Source: Artemia franciscana (taxonomy: Eukaryota; Arthropoda; Branchiopoda; Anostraca; Artemiidae). From it: 64,000 bases of DNA. The notes beneath the pieces are model-generated. The model worked only from the letters and a program-made list of their open reading frames with translations. It ran no database searches and was not told the origin of the DNA. Position 1 is the first letter of the stretch. Each line of letters begins with the position of its first letter. Of the stretch, positions 1 through 11,900 are shown piece by piece. The stretch spans positions 34,784,008 through 34,848,007 of the forward strand of contig NC_088880.1 of NCBI RefSeq assembly GCF_032884065.1, in the 5' to 3' direction. Both the position numbers and the translations under genes were made by a program.

Positions 1-860
1 TTTAGTTCAATATTTCTTGAAATTTTCGAAATCGATTTTCCTGGCCGTTTCTGAGACATTTAAGACATGCCATTTTGACAATCAGGATGTACATAGTGTC
101 TTTTGATTTAGTTCGAAGTTCCCTAGAACACACCCTGAAAGTTTCTACTTACTATCTTTAGCCGTTCCTGAGATATCGTAGATACGTTTCTGCATTATGC
201 TCTTAACTGTTCTTATACATTTTACAGACGCCCTTTTGATAATCTAGATATGCGTAGTGTCTTTTTAGTTAGCTGTACATTCCACTCAACATTCCCTGTA
301 AGTTTGAATTTAATACGCTTATCCGTTCCTGAGGTAATGCAGATATATCATTTTACAACCTGGAGATAGATAGTGTCTTGATTAAATTCAAAATGACCTG
401 AAAGTTTCAACTTAGTATCCTTGGCCATTCCTGAGATATCACAGTTACACCCTGATGATAGGCTGGATGCACATTGTGTCTGTTGGTTTAGTTCAACATC
501 CCCAACAACATACCTCGAAAATCCCAACGTAATACCCTTAGCTGTTCCTGAAATATTGTACAAACGCCTTTTTGACAATCTGAATACGCTTCGTGTCTTT
601 TGATTTAGTTTTACATCCCCCATAATACTCCCTTAAAGTTTCAACTTAATATCTTCAGCCGTTCTTAAGATATTGCAGATATGCCCTTTTGACAACCTGG
701 ATTCACTAGTTTCCTTCACACCATTTTGAAAATATGGAAGCATATAGTGTCTTTTGATTTAGTTCAACAACCCCACTCAACATGCATTGAAAGCTGTGAT
801 TTAGCCATTCCTTTGATATTACAGATTTTTTTGACATTACTTTGACAACCTGGACCCACG
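1..860. repeat. Diverged tandem repeat array A, unit about 115 bp
   Basis: Six or seven diverged copies of a unit whose recognisable parts are 'gttcctgagatat', 'cccttttgacaatctgga' and 'gtgtcttttgatttagttc'. The last motif recurs near 96, 255, 372, 475, 592 and 744, so spacing is irregular (about 103-159 bp) and copies have decayed. Short open frames here are by-products of the repetition and have no recognisable protein similarity. The array runs directly into the younger array B. Confidence 0.75.
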
Positions 861-896
861 AAGTGCCCTCTGATTTAGTTCATTAACATGTACTGA

Positions 897-1990
897 AAGT
901 TTCACCTTAATACCCTTAGCCTTTTTCAAGGACAAGAACCAAATTGACAGAATCTATATGCAAACAATGGGGAAACTTGCATGGCTTACAGCCCTTGTCC
1001 CAAGGGCTGCATCCATAAGCCTGTCCTGCCCCAAAGGTTGATATCCTTAGCCGTTTTGAAGACCAAGAATAAAACAGGCAAAACCTATATGCAAACAATG
1101 GGGAAACCTGAATAACTTACAGCCCTTATCCCAAGGGCTGCATCCTTAAGCCTATCCTGCCTCAGATGCTAACATCCTTAGCCTTTTTGAAGAGCAAGAA
1201 TCAAACAGGCAAAACACTGGGGAAACTTGCATAACTTACAGACCTCGCCACAAGAGCTGAATCCTTAAGCCTGTCCTGCCTCAGATGCTAACATCCTTAG
1301 CCTTTTTGAAGAGCAAGAATCAAAACAGGCAAAACACTGGGGAAACTTGCATAACTTACAGACCTTGCCACAAGAGCTGAATCCTTAAGCCTATCCTGCC
1401 TAAGATGCTAACATACTTAGCCTTTTAGAAGACCAAGAATCAAACAGGCAAAACATTGGGGAAACTTGCATAACTTACAGACCTTGCCACAAGAGCTGAA
1501 TCCTTAAGCCTATCCTGCCTCAGATGCTAACATCCTTAGCCTTTTTGAAGACCAGGAATCAAACAGGCAAAACACCGGGGAAACTTGCATAACTTACAGA
1601 CCTTGCCACAAGAGCTGAATCCTTAAGCCTATCCTGCCTCAGATGCTAACATCCTTAGCCTTTTTGAAGACCAGGAATCAAACAGGCAAAACACTGGGAA
1701 AACTTGCATAACTTACAGACCTTGCCACAAGAGCTGAATCCTTAAGCCTATCCTGCCCCAAAGGCTAATATTCTTAGCCTTTTTGAAGACCAAGAATCAA
1801 ACAAGCAAAAGCTATATGCAAACATTGAAGACACTTGCATAACGTACGACCCTTTTCCCGCGGGCTGCATCCTTAAGCCTGTCCTTCCCCAAAGGATAAT
1901 ATCCTTAGCCTTTCTGAGGACCAAGAATTAAACAGGCACAACAATTGGGAAACTTGCATAACCTACAGCCCTTGCCCCAAGGGCTGTAGG
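897..1990. repeat. Tandem repeat array B, unit about 119 bp
   Basis: About nine head-to-tail copies with period 119 bp. They are marked by 'catccttagcctttttgaag', 'caagaatcaaacaggcaaaac', 'ggggaaacttgcataactta' and 'gagctgaatccttaagcct'. The central copies (about 1170-1760) are most alike and the edge copies are more diverged, as expected of unequal crossing-over. The junction with array A shares the 'cccttagcc' motif, so B may have arisen from an A unit. No coding capacity is evident. Confidence 0.85.
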
Positions 1991-3002
1991 GGGTTTTTGT
2001 GATCCCCAAAGGCGTATAATTATTGGACCTTTTCGACTATTCTGAAACAAATGACTTTTTCGAAATTTGGTTGGATGGGAGGGCAGCTAAGAAAGTGAGG
2101 GCAGAGGGGCTGGTAGCCTTCAAATCACTTTTAACTCTTAAAAAGGTGACTCAACCTTTCAATTTCCGATCGCATGAGCCCCCCCCGATAAATTTCTATG
2201 ACTACACCTTCCCTACAAGGTGGCCTTTGGAAAAAAAAAATAATACAATAAAGCCGTTTTCGTTTTCCATTCTGTTTTGTATAAGGCACAGTGTCGGTTT
2301 TATTTAGTTTTAAACTAAGTTTTTGGTAGTTTTTTTTTCTCCTTTTTTTCCCGTTGATAGAGGTTTCCAGATGTGAAGCATAAAATATTCGGTCTTTTAT
2401 CATTATTTTTATATAATTAGGTCCTTTTTTTCTTCCACTGTCTTATTAACAAATACCTACCTGTTTTGTATATATTTTTGTTCCATCTTAAGGCAAATTT
2501 TCTCCTATGCTTAGAGAGTCAAAAATGATAAGCAAGATTAGGGCTAACCAACATCACACGCCACTGGGGCTACGACTCCTCGGTTTTGAAATCCGCGTTA
2601 AGGAAATATCACTCTTTTGCATACTTTTCAGGGATGAACCCCTCCTGTACCCATACATGCCCCGAAAAGATCACTCTAAAGAACCCCTACTCCTACGCCT
2701 GAGTAACTGAAAAAATTGTGGCCGAAAACTACTTTATATTTTTTTTTTTTTAGACAATTGTAAACAAGAACGAGTTACCGTCCGACTTTTTGCAATTTTT
2801 GGAAAAATTAAAAATATAATAAAAGTAACTTTCTAGGAACAAAGTAACCTATTTATATATCTGATAAAATGTTTGATAAAATGCTAACATGCAAAATATA
2901 AAAGCGACAAAAGGGCAAAACCTATAAGAAAATATTTTTTGCATTATTTATTACCATAATTACTTACATATAAATTACGATGTATTTTAAAGTGCTACTT
3001 AC
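1991..3002. other. AT-rich stretch, no gene recognised
   Basis: Open frames under 100 codons with no recognisable domain on either strand. If the exon at 3003-3136 is real, this stretch is the start of its downstream intron. I see no second half of a CUE domain here, so the next exon may lie outside the window. Confidence 0.5.
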
Positions 3003-3136
3003 TATTCCACTCATTAGAAGCCAGTGCATCAATAACAACATCGTCACCCAATTGTGGAAATATACTCTTCAGCACCTCAATCTTGTCACCTTCAGTCTCC
3101 ATGCTCTGTGTAGCAGCTGACATTTCAAAATATGAA
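3003..3136 (-). CDS. Putative exon with CUE-like ubiquitin-binding segment
   Basis: On the minus strand a pyrimidine-rich tract ending TTTCTTTAG (AG at 3138-3137) precedes an open stretch that ends at a consensus donor GTAAGT (3002-2997). A possible start ATG lies at 3123-3121. The translated stretch contains 'DKIEVLKSIFPQLGDDVV', which resembles the first helix of CUE domains (Phe-Pro pair after a hydrophobic helix). The frame is also open upstream of the ATG to the acceptor, so this may be a first coding exon or an internal one. The rest of the gene should lie at lower coordinates, largely outside the window. The family assignment rests on one helix and is tentative; SMARCAD1-like or other CUE proteins are possible parents. 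Confidence 0.45.
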
Positions 3137-4259
3137 CTAAAGAAAGAACAAGAATAAATGTAAAAAAAAACTATCATTTTATAGGGAAAAAAGAAATCAC
3201 CAGTGCAACAGCACAAACACAGAAACAAGCACACACCTTAAAACCAAACGCAAAAATATAAACTATACAACATAATAATAAATAATTAAAAAATATAAAA
3301 AATAATAAATAATAAATAATGGATAATATGAAAAATAAATAAATAAAAAAATAAATAATAAAAAAAATTAACCATATAAACAAAAAAGACAGACAGAAGG
3401 AGAAAAAAAAGACTGTTTTCCTACTTTAGTAATTAATATACATTAGTAGGCTACTTGAACAAGGCCTTAACCCTACTTATCCATCCAATTACACAGGTCA
3501 AACAGCAAAGCCATACACAATCAAACGCAAAGGATAATCCATGGACAGGCAGTTCTGCAAATTCCAGAAAATCTCCTTTTTCAAGCGTAGTCACAGAATA
3601 TTACCAAAGCCCTACTTTATAATGTTCATATGGAGACAGCATGGAAGACTTACATTGAACAGCTGACTAACAAAAGTACATGTGTTTTATAAGCACTTTA
3701 ACAAACCAATGAGGAAAGGAGAGCGTCTTTCAACTAATAAAAAAAATCCTCCTTATTATAATGTTGTGGCATTTTAATTGTAAATTGGATCCAGGGGGTC
3801 TAGTCATTAAGGGTTAGGCCTGAACACATCTTTGCTTTTTAAGTTCAGAGAGAAATCAGTAAAATTGAGGAGACAAAAGTTGCCTGTCTAAAAGTCAGAC
3901 ACTGCACTACCCAAACAATTGCTAGCAGACAAACTACTTATCATATTTAAAAAATCTTAAAGAAAAAAAGATCAAAAACTGGGCTTTTTAGGCAAACAAA
4001 AAATATTGAAAACAAACCTCGTTTGCTCTTTATGATTTCTTTTTTTATTATGGCAGGCCAATGTGGTTAGAAATTATCTTCATCATGCTTATGGGTAAAA
4101 AATCATATACTGGAATTAATCTTCTCTGCAAATGTGGCAGAGTTTCCAATGGGTACCTTGCAAAAATTGGAAGAGCTTGATTTATTATGTTGTTTTTTTT
4201 ACATTACAAGAAGTCAAACCTTATAAATTTGTTTAAGCCTCATGAGACCTTACAAAATT
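3137..4259. other. AT-rich stretch, no gene recognised
   Basis: Very AT-rich between 3240 and 3400 (runs of aaataat). The remainder has no open frame with recognisable similarity. The right end probably grades into the 3' end of the minus-strand LINE that follows. Confidence 0.5.
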
Positions 4260-4508
4260 GTAAGCATCCATTCCATTCCATAAATTGTATGAGGGTATAC
4301 AGACTGCATACAGTCCTTTCACCCCTTTGACTTCAAGATGGCACTAGCAATCCTTCTTTTTCATCCTCTCTTCTCTTCTGTTTGGTTTGTGGGAAGTGCG
4401 AGTACTTGAGCTACCTGTCCCCAGCAGTTTAAGGCCAAGAGGCCGGCCGGTACCAATACGGCTCTTCCTACTCACTCTCGCTCTCTTCTGCACAGTAGAT
4501 CTTCATTA

Positions 4509-5432
4509 CTAAATTAGCTCGTTTTCCATTGTCTTTTTCATAATTTGGATCATCACCCTATAGATCGGCCTTTCAGTATTAGGAGGTAGTTGAAAACTAA
4601 TGATGGAGTCAAACATTTCTTCAATCTTTAGTTTTTTACAAATTATCTTAATCTTATTAGTTTCGGGTGCAAGCATTTGGCAATCAAAAAATGTGTGTTG
4701 GGGAGTTTCCTCTGTTGTTAAACACCACCTGCATAGTGGAGAATGGTACAAATTCCATTGAAATCGGACAGAATTCAGAAAAAGAAATCCTGATTTCAGT
4801 CTATAGTACCACACTGTGTCTTCTCTAGAACGAAATGGGGAATTTCGCAATGGTAGACATTTTATTTGACCACGGCGTTTCATAATATCTCGTAGGTTCC
4901 CCAATTTTGATTCTGGTTGGGGGTCAATATTTGCTGCTTCATTTGCTAGCCTATCAGCAGTCACGTTATGAATAAGTCCTTTATGACTAGGAATATGCTG
5001 GAAGCAAACAAAAATACCACATTTATTTAATCTTTGTAGATCATCTCTTATTATCTTTAAATCTGAATCAGCAGCCTCATAATTTATTTTTCTTATTAAT
5101 TGAATTGCAGAATTTGAATCTGTAAGGATTAACACATTCTTTGACGAAAGGTTTAGTCTGGCCATAGTTTCAAGTGCTTTATGTATAGCAAATAACTCTG
5201 CTGACAGAATTGAAGTGTGGGATGGAAGAGTTGCTGATATATTCAAGGAAACATGAGGAATACACACCCCTGCTCCTGCTCTTGATCCTTTTACTGAACC
5301 ATCCGTGAAAGCTAGAATATGTTCAGGAAAGTGTGAGGATATCTTATTAGCAAACAGTTGACAGACATACTGATCTGAATAATGTGACTTGTCTTTAGAA
5401 ACTAACTGAAGATGACATTCAGGAGCCACCAT
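4509..5432 (-). pseudogene. LINE RNase H domain
   Basis: Frame of 307 codons. The RNase H core is recognisable by 'AFTDGSVKGSRAGAG' (first catalytic Asp), 'SILSAELFAIHKAL' (Glu), 'LILTDSNSAIQLI' (Asp) and 'ADRLANEAA' (last Asp). A C-terminal segment with a Cys/His pattern (CRWC...H...C) follows, as in I-type LINEs. The open frame extends upstream of the ATG at 5432 to about 5610, so the true boundary is a frameshift from the RT frame and not a separate start codon. The domain would remove the RNA strand from the cDNA hybrid. Confidence 0.85.
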
Positions 5433-5538
5433 TTCCCATGGTGGAGATTTTGGAAAAGGGTAACTATCCGCCTGTTCATTTTTCCAATTTGGGTAATCTT
5501 TTAGATACTGGCTAAAAGAAGATAGTAGGTGTTGGGGC

Positions 5539-6840
5539 TTAGCAGGATTTCCAAAAGTGGAGGGAAAACTGCATGGATTTTGCCATATGTTTGTATTTTT
5601 TGAAGTAGCAGTTTCTCTGCATAGTAGCCCTGTCCTTCAGAGCAGGTAGTCCAGAAAGTTCTTTGAGCTTAACCACTGCAGTATGTTTGTGGAGCCCCAA
5701 AGCAATTCTGATGGCTGAATTTTGGAGTGTCTCAAGGGTATTGAACAAAGTAACCGGAATATTTGTAAGAAATTGTATGCCATATTCCAATTTAGACCGA
5801 ATATAAATTTTGTAAAAGTCAATAATCAACTTGGGTGAAGATCCCCATTTAGATCCTGCAAGTCGTTTGAGGACGGTTAGCCGTTTTAAAATTGTCATTC
5901 TTAACATCATTAAATATGGTTGCCATTTTAAACGAGAATCAAGAATCATGCCCAGTAGCCGAACTGACGGCTCATAGACTATCTCACTCTCCTCTATCCT
6001 TAAGGGTTTCGGAAGGGTTACTTGTCGTTTATGGAACACAATTGCTTTTGTTTTTGGTATAGAAATGGGCAGTCCAAAAGCTTTAGAAAACAGGCACACA
6101 TCATATATATCTTCCTGAATGATGTTTTGGAGTAAAGTTATGTTCTTATGTCTGTTCCACACAAGGAGATCGTCAGTAAATTCTCCATGTTTTGACTGAC
6201 TTCTAAGTTTTAGTTCAGAAATATATAGTGTAAATAAAAGAGGGCTTATGACAGTTCCTTGTGGGAGACCATCTTCAACTTGTTTTCTTACAGACAGTAT
6301 TTCATTAATCTGTACTTGAAAGGAACGATCACATAATAAATTCATTATAATTGAGATCGCCAGAGGTGGAAAATTTTTATTATGCATAATTTCTTGTAAC
6401 TTTTTACGTTTTACATTCCCATATGCATCTGTCCAATCAAACAATACAGCAATACCAACTTCGCCCTCCTGTAAAGCATCTGTCATATCTGTTTCTATTC
6501 TAGTTATGTTGTCCATTGCACTATGACTCTTTCTAAAACCTGTCTGAGATTGGGGTATTATTTGATTTACCTCTGCAAACCATTCTAATCTCCTTAAAAT
6601 CATTCGCTCAAATATTTTGCCCATTGTGGGGAGAACTGATATTGGTCTGTAAGATATAGGATCTTCTGGTGGTTTTCCAGGTTTGAGGATTGGGTAATTA
6701 AGTGCAATAGGAAATTTCCCTTCTCTCCATGCGTTGTTACATACTTCCAGGAGCTTAGCTCGAAAAATGTCAGGTGTTTCAATCAGCCATTTGATGTGTA
6801 TCTCATCATATCCTGGGGCTGAATTTAAGTTGCATTTCAA
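5539..6840 (-). pseudogene. LINE reverse transcriptase domain
   Basis: Frame of 433 codons with non-LTR RT blocks in order: 'NSAPGYDEIHIKWL', 'YRPISVLPTMGKIFERMI', 'QTGFRKSHSAMDNI', motif A 'VLFDWTDAYGNV', motif B 'GLPQGTVISPLLFTLYI', and motif C written FTDD (plus-strand 6169-6180) where most relatives have YADD or FADD. The thumb follows ('SVRLLGMILDSRLKWQPYL'). Near 5605-5620 an A-rich run marks another frame change: downstream similarity continues in the frame that leads into the RNase H. The Thr in the catalytic box and the two frame breaks argue that this copy is dead. Confidence 0.88.
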
Positions 6841-8134
6841 TAGCTGTCTGTAACTCAGATAAAGAAAAGGGTAACATTAACGACTTCTTATGCTGTGCTA
6901 CAGAAGGGAGGACACATACAGGTGGATTTGGCAAAACAGTGTCTAGAGGTTTCTTCATGAATGTGTTTGCAAAAATATCAGCTTTTAGGAAATCAGAAGT
7001 TATTAGTTGACCCTGGTGTTTTATTTCATATTTGCGATCATCAAGTGTCATTCTCTTGCCGTTCATCTTGCTTACGTATTGGTGAATCTTAGGTACTGCA
7101 GTTTGATGATCTATGTTAGTCATAAATTTTTCCCGTGCCTCTCTTTTGGCCTGTAAACATGTTTTTTTTACTTTGGCTGAGCTATGTTTATATTCAATTG
7201 CAGTGCTCATTGATGGATGTCTTTGAAATGCCTTTTTTGCTACGCTCTTAGCTTCCACTGCAGTAGAGCATAGTTCATTCCACCAATTTTTAATTCTCTT
7301 ATTGCCAGTTGGAGTCCAAATGTTGGGGCTTGTCTTGGGAATTGCTTTGTGAGCAGCGTCCATCATAATTTTGTTAAGTATTTTTACTTTATCATCAATT
7401 TGGGAAAAATCTTCAAGTAAATTATAATTGGCTTCTTGCAGGATTTGCTTGAACAGTGGCCAATTACCTTTCTTGTTGATAAACTTCCTTTTTCCAGGTT
7501 TAGTTTGGTGAGACATATTAGAGATTGTAGTCTTAATAGCGCAGTGGTCACTTTGTAGATCTGTTACTCTACTTATTGAAACCTGGTCAATAGCAGCAGC
7601 AGGACCTAGTTGAATATCAATGGTTGAAAATTTTATATTTTTTATATTATAATAAGTTGGCAAATTATATGGTGTTAGAACTGCTATATGGTTATTTTCT
7701 AACAGTAATCTTTCAACATTTTTCCCAGCTCGGTTTGATTGTTCAATATCTTCCCAATGAGTGCTATGAGCGTTTAGGTCACCAAAAATAAAGGAGTTGT
7801 GACCCTCTGCTTCTGTTGATAAAATATTATATATATCAGTATCCCCCTTTGGGTTATACATAGATTTAATCATTAAAGTGTCTCCTGAGCTTAAAGTGAT
7901 TGATACTCCTACCACATCTATTTCATGGTCATGTTGCTTTAATGCTAATGGATAGTGAACTATTTTATCAGCTATAAAAATGAGCACTCCACCTCCTTTT
8001 CTGCCAGAATCTCTATCTTTTCGATAGCATTTGTATCCTGGTACGGACACTTTTTTCAGATTATTTAAATGTGTTTCTTGGAGACAAATTACATCCACTT
8101 TTTCTTTATTAATATACGAGCAAAGTTCCATCAT
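6806..8134 (-). pseudogene. LINE endonuclease domain (APE-type), truncated
   Basis: Frame of 442 codons. Apurinic-endonuclease-like signatures occur in order: 'ICLQETHL' (catalytic Glu), 'FIFGDLNAHS' (Asp/Asn pair), 'FSTIDIQL' and 'LQSDHCAI' (Asp-His pair). The domain would nick genomic DNA to prime target-site reverse transcription. Coding similarity begins slightly before the first ATG ('FSLNNTK' upstream), but the most N-terminal strand is missing. The C-terminal half is the linker towards RT. The frame ends just where the conserved RT lead-in should begin and similarity continues in the 5539-6840 frame, so a frameshift lies at about 6830-6840. Confidence 0.85.
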
Positions 8135-8288
8135 TTTTGTATTATTAAGTGAAAAAGCGTCTCTTCAACACGCTGCTTCTTTGAATATTTTACTTTAACA
8201 GCATAGGCACCGAAACCTTATATAAAAAATCCTTAAAATATAGGAAGCAAATGAAAAAAAAAATCTGGTAATAAATAAATATAAACTC

Positions 8289-8879
8289 GTAATTAAAATG
8301 AAGTGAAATTCAACAGCAATAAAGGATTTGTTTGGTGTTCTGCACAATAATATAGTCTTTAATCAATCAAAAGGAATATGTAAATAAAATGAAGTGAAAT
8401 TCAACAGCAGTGGAGGATTCATTTGATGTTCTGCATAATAATATAGTCTTTAACGAAGCAAAAGGAATATGTAATTAAAATTAAGTGAAATTCAACAGCA
8501 GTACAGAATTCGTTTGATGTTCTGCAAAATAATATAGTCTTTAATCAATCAAAAGGAATATGTAATTAAAATGAAGTGAAATTCAACAGCAGTGGAGGAT
8601 TCATTTGATGTTCTGCATAATAATATAGTCTTTAATGAAGCAAAAGGAATATGTAATTAAAATGAAGTGAAATTCAACAGCAGTGGAGGATTCATTTGAT
8701 GTTCTGCATAATAATATAGTCTTTAATGAAGCAAAAGGAATATGTAATTAAAATTAAGTGAAATTCAACAGCAGTGGAGGATTTGTTTGATGTTCTGCAC
8801 AATAATATAGTTTTAAATCAAGCAAAGGGAATATGTAATTAAAATGAAGTGAAATCCAACAGCAGTGGAGGATTCGTTT
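8289..8879. repeat. 91-bp minisatellite, left block
   Basis: About 6.5 copies with exact 91-bp spacing (for example 'gtgaaattcaacagcag' at 8394, 8485, 8576 and 8667). Copies carry alternative endings ('ggattcatttgatg', 'gaattcgtttgatg', 'ggatttgtttgatg'), so at least two or three subtypes are interleaved. The block is interrupted at 8880 by the gypsy element and resumes at 13250. Confidence 0.92.
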
Positions 8880-8959
8880 TGTAACATTCTAACTCGTCCT
8901 TCTATTCTAGGTGACCTGGGTTTCTAGTACTTACCAAATAAAAGGTCATAAATTTTACA
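8880..8959 (+). repeat. 5' LTR of gypsy element
   Basis: Begins TGTAAC and ends ACA immediately before the primer-binding site. It matches the 3' LTR over 73 bases with one mismatch (8895 g, a in the other copy), after which the inner end carries an extra TTTTA. A polyadenylation hexamer AATAAA lies at 8937-8942. The LTR is very short, so promoter and polyA signal must be compressed. Confidence 0.85.
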
Positions 8960-8972
8960 TGGTGTCAGAAGC
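8960..8972 (+). other. Primer-binding site
   Basis: 'TGGTGTCAGAAGC' starts directly after the 5' LTR. TGG pairs with the CCA end of a tRNA, and GGTGTCAG would pair with an acceptor stem ending CTGACACC, as in some tRNA-Leu or tRNA-Ser species. Which tRNA is used cannot be settled here. Confidence 0.75.
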
Positions 8973-8985
8973 CTCGTAAAGAAGA

Positions 8986-11900
8986 ATGGAAATCAGTGTT
9001 CCTTACCCAACGATGGACTGGACAAGTGACAACCTTAAAGAAGCATGGACAAGATTCAAAAACCATGCAACTCTGATGTTTGAAGGCCCCCTGAGTGAAA
9101 AAACTGAAAAAGTCCAGTGTGCCTTCTTACTAATTTGGCTTGGAGATAAAGGAAGAGACATCTTCAGTACTTTTACATTCACAACAGAAGAGAAAGATAA
9201 AATTCAATCTTATATGAACAAATTAACCAAATACTTCAACCCAAAAAGCAACACTGTCTTCTCAAGGTACCTTTTTCATAAACGTGACCAGCGAGATAAC
9301 GAATCAGTTGAGCAATACATAACCAATTTGAAGATTCTGGCTCGTGAATGTGCATATATAACGACAGCTATTACGGAGGAAATGATTAGAGACAGATTCG
9401 TATGTGGAATTTCATCAGCAAAGGTTAGAGAGAAGCTCCTCCAAGTAGGGTCCAACCTTACCTTGTCACAAGCAGTTACCATTGCTCGAACACATGTAGA
9501 AACCCAGGTGCAGCTCAAAACAATGTCACAATCCGATCCAAGTGGAAGCCAACCATATCAAGAAACATACATGAAACAGGAGATCGACTTTGTTAAAAAA
9601 TCAAAGAAAATAAACTATTCCACATCAAGTAGACAATGCTATTACTGTGGTGGAGATTATTCAGCTTCCCACAAATGCCCAGCTAAAGTAAAAATATGCA
9701 GCAACTGTGACAAACCAAATCACTTTGCAAAGGTTTGCAAAAGCACTAAAAAATCGGTAAACTTTATAAACCAACAACAGCAAAATCACGATCACAGGAA
9801 TGACAGTAGTGATGAGCTATTTATTGATATTATAAACAAGGATAAAAGTGATGGTCAGCCATGTGTAAAGCTCTTGATCAACAAACAAATCAATATCATC
9901 TTCAAAATAGATACTGGTGCTCAAGCTAATATCATACCTGAAAGATTTTTCAATACTCTCAGACCAAGACCAAGAATTAACAAGACCTTACAAATACTTA
10001 CCAGTTTTGGAGGTCAGAAAATCCCCACACTTGGTTTATGTAACCTTAAATGCGCATACACTAACGGATGCAGCGAAATACAGCCCTTCTTCATAGTAAG
10101 AGATGCCCCCATACCAATCCTTGGCTTTGAATCCAGTCGCAAGCTTAAACTCATCAGGCTGATCCTGACAGTAGAAAATTCAAAAGTCCTGAAACCAGAC
10201 CCGTTCACAGAAGAATTCCAAGACATATTCCACGGTGTCGGACAGCTCGCAGGAGAATGCTGCATCACACTTAAAGAAGGAGCTGAACCCAAAGCTGTAC
10301 CAGCTAGACGCATCCCCATTTCCCTCCAAGAGAAATTCAAAAAGGAAATCAATAGGATGGAAGAGCTTGGAGTAATCGAAAAGATACTGCAGCCCACAGA
10401 TTGGGTAAATGCCGTGGTTGTAATTGAAAAGCCTGACAAAAGTCTCCGAGTTTGCATTGACCCACATGACCTGAACAAGGCTATCAAAAGACCACATCAT
10501 CCCATGCCAACATTCGATGAAGCAATACTTAGACACGCTGGGGCAAAGTTCTTCACAAAATTAGACGCTCGTCATGGTTATTGGTCCCTGGTCCTAGACG
10601 AAGAATCATCTCAGCTGACAACCTTCAACACACTATACAGCCGTTATAAGTTCAAAAGAATGCCATTTGGACTGATTTCAGCTCAGGACAAATTCCAACG
10701 CCGCATGGAAGAAGCATTTGAAGGCATCCAAGGCTTCTCTGTTATTGTTGACGACATTATCATCTCAGGAAAAACCATTGAGGAACATGATGCGAACGTC
10801 CGCAGTGCTCTCATAAGGGCCCGTGAAAAAGGAGTCAAACTAAACCTCCAAAAATGCGTATTCAAGTGCAATAGCATACCGTATTTCGGGCATGTGATAT
10901 CTGAAAATGGAATCCACCCAGACCCACAAAAAGTTAGAGCGCTGCGTGAAATGCGAACCCCTAATACAAAAGATGAACTCAAGACAATATTAGGAACGAT
11001 GAATTACCTTGCAAGGTATATCCCCAATCTATCATCAATAAATCAGCCACTCCGTGACCTAGTAAAACAGCGACAATTTAAGTGGAAACAACAGCATGAT
11101 ACATCATTCACTAATATCAAAGAATCCATTTGCAGCTCATTAGCATTCTTTGATCCAACTGCAGGTAATGTTGAGCTACAAGTCGACGCCTCAAAATTTG
11201 GCCTCGGTGCCACCCTCAGTCAAAATGGAAAGCCAATCTCTTTTGCATCACGCTCACTAAACTCCACCGAGCAGAACTACTCGCAAATAGAGAAGGAACT
11301 TTATGCTATCCTTTTCGGCTGTATACATTTCCACCAGTATCTCTACGGCCGAAAATTCATGGTCGTCTCTGACCACAAACCCCTGCAAGTAGTCCTAAAT
11401 CGCCCAATATCAAAGTCATCACCAAGACTGCAGAGGATGCTTTTAAGGATTCAACCATACAATCTCATAATAGCATTTCGCCCCGGCAAGGAAATTCCCG
11501 TTGCTGATGCGCTGTCATGGCTAAACCTTCCCGAAGAAGATAAGAAAATGGAAAAAGAAATAGAATCATACATTCACTCTGTCATGTCTCTTCTACCAAT
11601 CAGCAACGCCAGACTCGAGAGACTGAAGCAGGAGACAAAATCCGACCCCCAGTTAGCTGAGCTTGCACAAGCAATCCAAAAAGGTTGGCCATCCTGCAGA
11701 AGAAACCTCCCTCCGACGCTCACCCCATTCTGGAATATCAGGCATGAACTAACAGTGGTAGACGAGATCATAATGAAAGGAGATCGCTTGGTCATTCCAA
11801 GAAATTCGCGGAAAGACATTCTTAGCTGCATCCATTCAGCACATTTGGGTATCGAAAAAACCAAGCAACGAGCCCGCGTAATCGTTTTTTGGCCTGGAAT

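Larger units (their letters stand above)
4260..8170 (-). mobile_element. I-like non-LTR retrotransposon, 5'-truncated and frame-broken
   Basis: Reading the minus strand from 8170 to 4509 gives an APE-type endonuclease, a reverse transcriptase and an RNase H, in that order. This is the layout of I-superfamily LINEs (I, Nimb, Ingi, LOA groups). The endonuclease lacks its usual first strand and no gag-like ORF1 is present upstream, so the copy is 5'-truncated near 8170, beside the 91-bp array. A 3' untranslated part probably continues from 4508 to about 4260, but no clear tail or target-site duplication was identified. The three domains lie in different frames. The copy is therefore a non-autonomous fossil, although long frames survive and it is probably not very old. 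Confidence 0.85.

Noticed and set aside
8289..8879. 91-bp tandem repeats as a CRISPR-like array
   Set aside because: Units are contiguous without unique spacers and the DNA is eukaryotic.
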